Part shown: in pieces, positions 1 to 7,363 of the stretch
Layout: every line of letters begins with the position of its first letter
Numbering within the stretch: the stretch's first letter is position 1
Assembly (NCBI RefSeq): GCF_024347655.1
Contig: NZ_AP025515.1
Span: 744,001 to 808,000, forward strand
Source: Vibrio toranzoniae
GTDB lineage: Bacteria > Pseudomonadota > Gammaproteobacteria > Enterobacterales > Vibrionaceae
Length of the DNA: 64,000 nt
Direction of reading: 5' to 3'
Translations under genes and position numbers: made by a program
Notes under the pieces: generated by a model
What the model saw: the letters and a program-made list of their open reading frames with translations, nothing else
What the model was told of the DNA's origin: nothing
Databases searched by the model: none

Positions 1-173
1 CAAGCTGTGTTTCAGCGACGAGTCTGCTACTTGCTTTTATCGCGTTAGTTAGCAACTTAGCATGGGCTGTAGCAGGTAAACTACTTCAATCGCAATTCCA
101 AAAACATGGCAAAACTATCAACATGACATTAGCTTTGACATTGCTCTACTGCGCAACACAGCTGTTTTCCTGA
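1..173 (+). CDS. LysE/RhtB-family amino-acid exporter, C-terminal end (partial)
   Basis: The last 56 codons of a gene entering from the left edge, read in the frame starting at base 3 and ending at TGA 171-173. The peptide is hydrophobic with two likely membrane segments; a tryptophan-alanine-valine-alanine-glycine stretch followed by KLL resembles the C-terminal part of LysE/RhtB translocators, inner-membrane exporters of amino acids. The family call rests on this short tail only, so the substrate cannot be stated. Confidence 0.55.
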   Translation, partial: SCVSATSLLLAFIALVSNLAWAVAGKLLQSQFQKHGKTINMTLALTLLYCATQLFS

Positions 174-572
174 ATTGAAGGTCATCAGGAAACGCTCGGT
201 ATAAGAAGTAAAATAGCGTCTACTTGAGTTAATTTATCTTTTGCCAATTTGGCAAAGGCGCTGGCAAACATTATATCCAATAGCGAATTATCGCCACAAG
301 CAAGGTGCATGATTATACAGGCGAGACTCTTGCCTAGAAATGTTAAGAAGTGACAACTTTTTGGAAGTGTCCGTGCAGTGATGTTCTGATATCTGCCATA
401 ACATCACGTATTGCAAACTCAGCAGCGTACCCCGTTGCTGAGTATCACGCTAAAGTAGAAAGGGGGCAGAAGTGTTTTAGCTTACCTGCCCCGTATTACT
501 TGATATGGTAAAAAACCAATTAATCTTTATTGTAAATACTCACATCTTATTGGAAGTAGACAAATTGCCCTC
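174..572. other. Intergenic region with two inverted repeats
   Basis: No credible gene is visible here. Two hairpins are: arms 417-426 and 434-443 (ACTCAGCAGC / GTTGCTGAGT, 9 of 10 paired) and GGGGCAG at 463-469 pairing with CTGCCCC at 486-492. Neither has a clean U-run, but the second lies just downstream of the minus-strand prolyl oligopeptidase gene and may help end its transcript. Confidence 0.4.
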
Positions 573-2621
573 TCACAATTCAACGCCCATATTGAACAGG
601 GTAAACGCATAGATATCAGCCGTGAGATCGATCGCTTTGCTCAATGGCATTCCCGCACCATGACCCGCATTAACATCGATACGAATCATCACAGGTGAGC
701 CACCTTCATGCTTGTCTTGTAGCTCTGCGATGAACTTATAAGAGTGGGCAGGTACCACGCGGTCGTCGTGATCTGCGGTGGTCACCAGTGTTGCTGGGTA
801 ATCGACGCCTCGTACCACATTGTGCACCGGAGAATAACCAAGCAGGTATTCAAACATCTCTTTGTTTTGCGCTGATGTACCGTAGTCGTACGCCCAGCCT
901 TCACCTGACGTGAATGTGTGGTAACGCAGCATATCTAGCACCCCAACAGCAGGCAGAGCCACTTGGAAAAGCTCAGGCCTCTGTGTCATACAAGCACCCA
1001 CCAGCAAACCACCGTTAGAACCGCCGCGAATCGCCAGCTTGTCGCTGCTGGTGTAATTTTCTGCGATTAAGAACTCCGCTGCGGCAATGAAGTCATCAAA
1101 TACGTTCTGCTTTTGTTGTTGTGTACCCGCTTTGTGCCACGCCTTACCGTATTCACCGCCGCCACGCAGGTTAGGGACTGCATATACGCCACCCATTTCT
1201 AGCCAACTGCCAACAGTGCCCGAGAAAGAAGGTGTTAGGCTAACGTTGAAGCCGCCATAGGCGTACAACATAGTTGGGTTGTTACCGTCTAGTTTTAAGC
1301 CCTTCTTATAAGAGATAAGCATCGGAACCTGTGTTCCATCCTTTGAGGTATAGAAGACCTGTTTAGACTCAAATTGATCCGATTCAAACGGAGACTCTGA
1401 GCGTTGGTAGATTTCTGAGCTGCCTGATTCAACATCAAAAGAAAAAATCGTTGGCGGCGTTACATAGTTGGTAAAGGTGTAATAAAGCTGAGTTTGCTCT
1501 TTTTTACCACCTAAACCACTGGCCGTTCCTAGCCCGGGTAAATGGATTTCGCGAACTAAGTTGCCTTGGTAATCGAGCTGCTCAATTTTCGATACAACAT
1601 CCACCATATAGTGCGCAAACAAGTAACCACCGCCGGTGCTGATCTCTAAAGGCTGTGACTTTTCTGAAATAATATCGCTCCATTCTTGACTGCGCGTATC
1701 AAAGCTCACCACCTTGCCGTTAGGCGCATCGAGATTGGTATATAGCACAAAGGTCTCATCTTGATTGTCGATAAGGTAAGTATCGCTATCCACATGATCA
1801 ATCAGTGTGTTTAGGGTTTGTTCATCTGAGCTTAAGTCGATATAGAACAGCCTGTTACCTGATGTGGACTTTCGCCCTAGGATGATCAAGTATCGGTCGT
1901 CTTCAGTGGTATAGCCCGACACATAGCGATGCTGCTCAGCACTGTCCGCACCAAAAATCACCTTGTCATCGGTTTGTTCTGTACCCAATTCATGGAAGTA
2001 CAGCTTGTGTTGTTCCGTACGAGCTGAAAGCTGACTGCCGTCAGGCTTATCGTAACTAGAGTAATAAAAGCCGCGGTTACCTAACCAAGAAATACCGGTA
2101 AATTTAGCGTCGGTAATTTCCGTTTCAAGCCGTTGTTTGGTCTCAGTATAAATAACGAAGATCTTGCGCCAGTCACTGCCGCCCTCAGAAATGCTGTACG
2201 CCACCAAGCTGTAATCTTTCGAAAACGACACCGAACCCAGTGATGTGGTGCCATCTTCCGAGAAGGTGTTCGGATCTAAGAACACCTCTTCTTGTTGTCC
2301 TTCTTTCTGACGATAAAGAATACTGTGATTTTGCAAGCCATCATTCTTATAGAAATAGGTGTAATCTCCTCGCACAAACGGTTGCGAGCTCTTTTTGTAG
2401 TCTTGCGCTTTCGCCAGCCTTTCTCGCAGTTCAGCGCGATACGGAATTTGAGCAAGGTAATCGAACGTGACTTCATTCTGGCTCGCCACCCACTGCGCAG
2501 TTTCGTCACTTCTGTCGTCTTCTAACCAGCGATAAGGATCTTCAATGATCTGACCGAAATAGTCATCGCTGACGATCTGTTTGTTGGTAATTGGATATTG
2601 ATACTCTTTTAAATAGCTCAT
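573..2621 (-). CDS. Prolyl oligopeptidase family serine protease (S9A)
   Basis: A 682-residue cytosolic serine peptidase that cleaves short peptides on the carboxyl side of proline. The N-terminal two thirds (about residues 5-420) is the beta-propeller that gates access, and the C-terminal part is the alpha/beta-hydrolase domain. The catalytic triad is visible: Ser535 in GGSNGG, an Asp in DHDDRV near 617-620 and His654 in AGHGAG. No signal peptide is seen. Length matches the family (about 680-720). It stands alone, on the strand opposite the upstream exporter, with 84 bp to the LysR gene. The start is the ATG at 2621. The closest alternative is oligopeptidase B (S9A), but the sequence around the active site is more like prolyl endopeptidase. 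Confidence 0.9.
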   Translation of the reverse strand: MSYLKEYQYPITNKQIVSDDYFGQIIEDPYRWLEDDRSDETAQWVASQNEVTFDYLAQIPYRAELRERLAKAQDYKKSSQPFVRGDYTYFYKNDGLQNHSILYRQKEGQQEEVFLDPNTFSEDGTTSLGSVSFSKDYSLVAYSISEGGSDWRKIFVIYTETKQRLETEITDAKFTGISWLGNRGFYYSSYDKPDGSQLSARTEQHKLYFHELGTEQTDDKVIFGADSAEQHRYVSGYTTEDDRYLIILGRKSTSGNRLFYIDLSSDEQTLNTLIDHVDSDTYLIDNQDETFVLYTNLDAPNGKVVSFDTRSQEWSDIISEKSQPLEISTGGGYLFAHYMVDVVSKIEQLDYQGNLVREIHLPGLGTASGLGGKKEQTQLYYTFTNYVTPPTIFSFDVESGSSEIYQRSESPFESDQFESKQVFYTSKDGTQVPMLISYKKGLKLDGNNPTMLYAYGGFNVSLTPSFSGTVGSWLEMGGVYAVPNLRGGGEYGKAWHKAGTQQQKQNVFDDFIAAAEFLIAENYTSSDKLAIRGGSNGGLLVGACMTQRPELFQVALPAVGVLDMLRYHTFTSGEGWAYDYGTSAQNKEMFEYLLGYSPVHNVVRGVDYPATLVTTADHDDRVVPAHSYKFIAELQDKHEGGSPVMIRIDVNAGHGAGMPLSKAIDLTADIYAFTLFNMGVEL

Positions 2622-2705
2622 CGTGATCCTTATTTAAAGTGATGGTAACGCGATAACGTTGCTTGGAAGCCGTAACTTTGGAAACCTAAGCTTTAAACTC
2701 ATAGC

Positions 2706-3623
2706 TTAAAAATAGTGTGAAATCGTCAGGTAGCGAGTTCTGATGTGTTCAATCAATAACTTAATCTTGTTTGGCGGTTGGCGAGTAAAGGGGTACACCG
2801 CATAGATACCCAGTTTTTTTCCGACTAAATCTGGAAATATGTCTACCAACTGGCCGTTTCTAATATCGTGATACACCAAACAACGCGGTACATACGCGAT
2901 ACCGTGACCACCCAAGGCCGCTTTGCGTAAAGCGGTCGCGTTGTCTGTCGAGAAAGAGCCCGAGACACGCACGATGTATTTATCGTTATCGGTGAAACCG
3001 TCTTTACTATGCAAAAATTGCCATTCACTGGCACCCGTTGTTTGGTAAGCGTACTGCAAGCAATTGTGATCAACTAACTCTTTGGGCAGCATAGGCTTAC
3101 CGTTTTTTGCTATATAAGATGGGGAAGCACACACCACCCATTGTGAATCCAATATATGACGTGCAATGAGGCTGGAATCTTCCAAATAACCGGTTCGAAT
3201 CACCAAGTCGAGGCCATCCTCGACCAAATCAACAAATCGATTGTTAAGAGACATGTCGACCGTTAAACCTGGGTGCATATTACAAAATTCAGCAACAGCG
3301 TCTGCGAGAATCAAATCTCCGGAGATAGTAGGCACTGACATTTTGATGTGGCCACTGACATTTTCACCAAAGCCTGAAACAGCATCCATAGCCTCTTGAG
3401 CCGCCTGCTTCACATTTTTGGCGCTATGTAACATCGCCTTACCCGCCTCGGTAAGCGTTAATTTACGTGTTGTTCGATATAACAATTGCACGCCAATCTC
3501 TTCTTCCAAACGCGCAATTCTCTTACTAACTACCGAATTTGTAAGGTTATTTTGCTCTGCCACCTTACTAAAGCTACCCAGCTCTACTACCTGTGAAAAC
3601 AGGATCAAATCATCTGCTCGCAT
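2706..3623 (-). CDS. LysR-family transcriptional regulator beside the lactate genes
   Basis: A 305-residue LysR-type regulator. Residues 1-60 form the winged helix-turn-helix (opening MRADDLILFSQVVE, then SVVSKRIARLEEEIG), and about 90-300 the periplasmic-binding-protein-like effector domain. It is divergent from lactate permease with 248 bp between the start codons, the usual layout for a LysR protein that controls its neighbour. Control of the lactate genes, with lactate or a related metabolite as coinducer, is inferred from position only. The sequence itself belongs to the large CrgA/DsdC-like LysR group and could equally act elsewhere. Confidence 0.88.
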   Translation of the reverse strand: MRADDLILFSQVVELGSFSKVAEQNNLTNSVVSKRIARLEEEIGVQLLYRTTRKLTLTEAGKAMLHSAKNVKQAAQEAMDAVSGFGENVSGHIKMSVPTISGDLILADAVAEFCNMHPGLTVDMSLNNRFVDLVEDGLDLVIRTGYLEDSSLIARHILDSQWVVCASPSYIAKNGKPMLPKELVDHNCLQYAYQTTGASEWQFLHSKDGFTDNDKYIVRVSGSFSTDNATALRKAALGGHGIAYVPRCLVYHDIRNGQLVDIFPDLVGKKLGIYAVYPFTRQPPNKIKLLIEHIRTRYLTISHYF

Positions 3624-3871
3624 CTGATTATGCCAATTTTGGAATTAATTATTTTCATTATTTCCCTATATCAATAAAAAATAAAGGGGTAGATTCACGC
3701 CAAATTAACAAAACAATTACAAAAACAGCTTTTGCAATCAGATCGATTAAAAATAAAGCAACTCTAATTACAACAATTGAATCTACAGGGTTCAAATTAC
3801 ACCTACAAAACTAATGACGTGTTATTCACTTCAAACATGAACGTTTGAAAAACAAGTACGAGGAAGTACCC

Positions 3872-5578
3872 ATGAGTGAAACTCTACTGGCTCTATTGGC
3901 CTTTTCACCAATAGTTGTTGCAGCGATTCTGCTGGTTGGCCTGAATTGGCCTGCGAAAAAAGCGATGCCAGTGGCATTTGCATTGACCGTTGCTATCGCC
4001 TTATTAAGTTGGGATATGTCTGGCACTCGCGTGCTGGCTTCTGTGTTCCAAGGCTTCGGCATTACGGTGTCGGTTCTCTGGATTGTGTTTGGCGCTATCT
4101 TCTTATTAAACACTTTGAAACACACCGGAGCTATCACCACCATTCGCAATGGCTTCACTGATATTTCAGCGGACCGTCGTGTACAAGCGATCATCATCGC
4201 TTGGTGTTTTGGTTCATTCATTGAAGGTGCATCCGGCTTTGGAACACCTGCTGCAATCGCTGCCCCACTCTTGGTTGCAATCGGCTTCCCAGCATTAGCT
4301 GCCGTGCTAATGGGGATGATGATTCAGTCTACGCCGGTATCATTCGGCGCGGTTGGTACACCTATCATCGTTGGCGTAAACAAAGGTTTGGATACGCACA
4401 ACATCGGTGAAAGCCTGATTGCCAATGGTTCAACATGGGATGCTTACCTACAACAGATCACATCAAGTGTTGCGATCATCCACGCCTGCGTTGGTGTGAT
4501 GATGCCTGTGCTTATGGCAATGATGCTGACTCGCTTCTTCGGTAAGAACAAAAGTTGGACTGAAGGTTTAGATATTCTGCCGTTCGCACTGTTCGCAGGT
4601 GCTGCTTTCACCATTCCTTACGCACTCACTGGTGTCTTCCTAGGTGCTGAGTTCCCATCACTGATTGGTGGTTTGGTTGGCCTTGCTGTTGTAGTAACGG
4701 CAGCGAAACGTGGCTTCCTTGTTCCAAAGTCAAAGTGGGATTTCGAAAGCGAAGACAAATGGCCTGCTGAATGGCTAGGTTCTTTGAAGGTCGATGTAGA
4801 CGACACTCATTCAAACAATAAGAAAGATCATAAAAAAATGAGCATGGCGATGGCGTGGGCACCTTATGTGCTGCTCGCAGTGACTCTGGTTGCTAGCCGT
4901 GTGAGCCCTGAATTCAAAGGCCTACTGAAGAGCGTTAGCCTTTCATTCAGCAACATCCTTGGCGAAACCGGCGTAAGCACAGCGATTCAGCCTCTATACC
5001 TACCGGGCGGTATCTTAGTATTCGTAGCATTAGTTGCAGTTCTAATACAGTCACGCAGCGCAGCACCTTTAGTAAAAGCCTTTGGTGAATCAAGTAAAAC
5101 CCTGATTGGTGCAGGCTTTGTGCTGGTGTTCACTATACCGATGGTACGTATCTTCATTAACTCTGGCGTGAACGGTGCTGATTTGGCAAGTATGCCAGTA
5201 ACCACTGCGAATTTCGCGGCTGACTTAGTGGGCGGAGCATTCCCCGCACTGAGTGCAACGGTCGGTGCTTTAGGTGCTTTCATTGCAGGTTCGAACACAG
5301 TATCGAACATGATGTTCAGCCAATTTCAGTTCGAAGTCGCGCAAACTCTGAATATCTCTAGCGTTGTAGTTGTCTCCCTACAAGCCGTGGGTGCCGCCGC
5401 CGGTAACATGATTGCGATTCACAATGTGGTCGCCGCATCGGCAACGGTTGGTCTATTGGGACGCGAAGGCGCAACACTGCGTAAAACAATTATCCCAACG
5501 TTCTACTACTTAGTAATGAGTGGAATCATCGGCCTCGTAGTTATCTACGGGTTCAAAATGACAGACGTACTTATGTAG
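3872..5578 (+). CDS. lldP: L-lactate permease
   Basis: A 568-residue inner-membrane lactate/proton symporter of the LctP family, with about 12-14 hydrophobic segments. Family-type stretches are visible, including FIEGASGFGTPAAI near residue 115-130 and a conserved C-terminal FIAGSNTVSNMMF stretch. The frame is open further upstream, but the ATG at 3872 is preceded by an AGGAAG ribosome-binding site at 3861-3866, so I place the start there rather than at 3845. It is followed 203 bp later by the L-lactate dehydrogenase gene, and with the D-lactate dehydrogenase gene further on it makes up an uptake-and-oxidation set for both lactate isomers. Confidence 0.95.
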   Translation: MSETLLALLAFSPIVVAAILLVGLNWPAKKAMPVAFALTVAIALLSWDMSGTRVLASVFQGFGITVSVLWIVFGAIFLLNTLKHTGAITTIRNGFTDISADRRVQAIIIAWCFGSFIEGASGFGTPAAIAAPLLVAIGFPALAAVLMGMMIQSTPVSFGAVGTPIIVGVNKGLDTHNIGESLIANGSTWDAYLQQITSSVAIIHACVGVMMPVLMAMMLTRFFGKNKSWTEGLDILPFALFAGAAFTIPYALTGVFLGAEFPSLIGGLVGLAVVVTAAKRGFLVPKSKWDFESEDKWPAEWLGSLKVDVDDTHSNNKKDHKKMSMAMAWAPYVLLAVTLVASRVSPEFKGLLKSVSLSFSNILGETGVSTAIQPLYLPGGILVFVALVAVLIQSRSAAPLVKAFGESSKTLIGAGFVLVFTIPMVRIFINSGVNGADLASMPVTTANFAADLVGGAFPALSATVGALGAFIAGSNTVSNMMFSQFQFEVAQTLNISSVVVVSLQAVGAAAGNMIAIHNVVAASATVGLLGREGATLRKTIIPTFYYLVMSGIIGLVVIYGFKMTDVLM

Positions 5579-5781
5579 ACCATAAGTCGTAACCAAAGCA
5601 CTTGGCGTTAGTACCCAATTCCCCGACTGCAACACCGTCTCATAAGACAGTTGATGAGTTTCGGAATGGACACTAGAACACATCAACCCTTCGGGTATTA
5701 ACGCCATTTTATAAAGAAAACAAGCAGCTCAAGCTAAGCTCTCATAGAAGGGCAACATCCCAAGAATTTAGGACTGAAATT

Positions 5782-6921
5782 ATGATCATATCCGCATCGA
5801 CTGATTACCGCGCCGCAGCAAAAGCGAAACTGCCTCCGTTTCTTTTCCACTACATTGATGGCGGCTCTTACGGAGAGCATACCCTACGCCGCAACACGGC
5901 TGACCTTGCTGAGATTGCGCTCAAGCAGCGTGTCCTCAATGACATGTCGGACCTAAATTTGGAAACCGAGTTGTTCGGCGAAAAGCTCGCGATGCCGATT
6001 GCCTTAGCTCCGGTTGGCCTAACGGGCATGTACGCACGACGTGGTGAAGTGCAAGCAGCAAAAGCTGCAGACAACAAAGGCATCCCTTTTACCATGTCGA
6101 CTGTGTCGGTGTGTCCGATTGAAGAAGTGGCACCTAAGATTGAACGCCCAATGTGGTTTCAACTTTACGTGCTAAAAGACCGTGGCTTCATGAAGAACGT
6201 TCTTGAACGCGCAAAAGCGGCTGGCGTAACAACACTAGTCTTCACCGTTGATATGCCCGTACCGGGCGCTCGCTACCGTGACATGCACTCCGGAATGAGT
6301 GGCCCAAATGCAGCGATGCGTCGTGTATTCCAATCGATGCGTCATCCTAGTTGGGCGGTGGATGTTGGCCTATTGGGTAAACCGCACGACCTTGGCAACA
6401 TCTCTACTTACCGCGGTTCTCCTACCAAGCTGGAAGACTACATCGGTTGGTTGGGCGATAACTTCGACCCATCGATCTCATGGAAAGACTTAGAGTGGAT
6501 CCGTGACTTCTGGGACGGCCCAATGGTCATCAAAGGCATTCTTGATGAAGAAGATGCAAAAGATGCCGTGAGATTTGGCGCAGACGGCATTGTGGTTTCA
6601 AACCACGGCGGCCGTCAACTTGATGGTGTTCTATCGAGTGCCAAAGCCTTGCCTGCAATTGCAGATGCAGTAAAAGGCGACACTAAGATTCTGGTCGACT
6701 CTGGTATTCGTACTGGCTTGGATGTGGTTCGCATGATGGCGATGGGCGCAGATTGCACCTTGCTTGGCCGCTCTTTCGTTTACGCATTAGCAGCGCAAGG
6801 ACAAGCAGGTGTGGAAAACCTACTCGACCTGTACGACAAAGAGATGCGCGTTGCGATGACTCTAACTGGCGCTAAGACAATCAAAGACTTAACGCGTGAA
6901 TCTTTGGTGGGGCTAGATTAA
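5782..6921 (+). CDS. lldD: FMN-dependent L-lactate dehydrogenase
   Basis: A 379-residue membrane-associated flavoenzyme that oxidises L-lactate to pyruvate and passes electrons to the quinone pool. The sequence shows the alpha-hydroxy-acid oxidase fold: an N-terminal FHYIDGGS segment, substrate-binding residues around RYRDMHSG, the catalytic histidine at about 275 in SNHGGRQLDG, and a phosphate-binding DSGIRTGLD motif. Length matches E. coli LldD (396) closely. The gene lies 203 bp after lldP. A symmetric hairpin (7002-7037) follows. Alternative family members (glycolate or mandelate oxidase) are possible, but the lldP neighbour favours lactate. Confidence 0.94.
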   Translation: MIISASTDYRAAAKAKLPPFLFHYIDGGSYGEHTLRRNTADLAEIALKQRVLNDMSDLNLETELFGEKLAMPIALAPVGLTGMYARRGEVQAAKAADNKGIPFTMSTVSVCPIEEVAPKIERPMWFQLYVLKDRGFMKNVLERAKAAGVTTLVFTVDMPVPGARYRDMHSGMSGPNAAMRRVFQSMRHPSWAVDVGLLGKPHDLGNISTYRGSPTKLEDYIGWLGDNFDPSISWKDLEWIRDFWDGPMVIKGILDEEDAKDAVRFGADGIVVSNHGGRQLDGVLSSAKALPAIADAVKGDTKILVDSGIRTGLDVVRMMAMGADCTLLGRSFVYALAAQGQAGVENLLDLYDKEMRVAMTLTGAKTIKDLTRESLVGLD

Positions 6922-7001
6922 ACCGCCACGATTCTGATTTAGATTCGGGTTCAGATTCAGGTTCAGACTCATGCTTTGGTCGACTTAGACTGAAGTTCAA
7001 T

Positions 7002-7037
7002 CGGTGTCACAGCAATTCCACTGCCGTTGTGACACCG
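7002..7037 (+). terminator. Hairpin downstream of lldD
   Basis: Perfect 10-bp arms CGGTGTCACA (7002-7011) and TGTGACACCG (7028-7037) with a 16-nt loop, followed by only a short T stretch. It probably acts as a terminator or mRNA-stabilising hairpin after lldD. Just upstream (about 6942-6970) is a small 12-bp direct repeat built on AGATTCAGGTTC. Confidence 0.55.
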
Positions 7038-7062
7038 TTTAAGCACTGGAAAATAAAAAGCT

Positions 7063-7328
7063 AGGGCGTGTTGATCTTTCGAGCTGATTTTTGCAGCGAG
7101 TTGCTGGGTATTTATACAAGGCAGAGGCGCCGATGTGTAGCTAGCCTACATGAGAAGCCGATAACGTAGTAGAAATGGCCAGCAAACGCTGCCTGAAGGG
7201 TTCAGCTAAAAGCGTTTTACTCTTTGTTGAGGGGGATTGGCTTAGAGTGACTAGGCTATTTCCCCCTCGCCGCGATTAAAACGCTTTTATCTTGAACAAA
7301 ATTTAACCACGAAAGGTCAACACGCCCT
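7063..7328. mobile_element. MITE-like element with 19-bp terminal inverted repeats
   Basis: A 266-bp non-coding block bounded by AGGGCGTGTTGATCTTTCG (7063-7081) and its near-perfect inverse CGAAAGGTCAACACGCCCT (7310-7328), 18 of 19 matching. Inside are two more inverted repeats: TAAAAGCGTTTTA near 7206-7218 with its complement near 7278-7290, and GAGGGGGA with TCCCCCTC. It has no open reading frame of note and sits between lldD and the D-lactate dehydrogenase gene, ending 35 bp before the latter's start. I see no clear target-site duplication. The structure suits a miniature inverted-repeat transposable element mobilised in trans; no second copy lies in this window. Confidence 0.75.
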
Positions 7329-7363
7329 GATCAGTGCCAAATAAGAAGCACAAGGAAGCAAAG

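Noticed and set aside
7063..7328. Reading the inverted-repeat element as an insertion sequence or a CRISPR-like array
   Set aside because: There is no transposase frame and no regularly spaced repeats; only terminal and internal inverted repeats.
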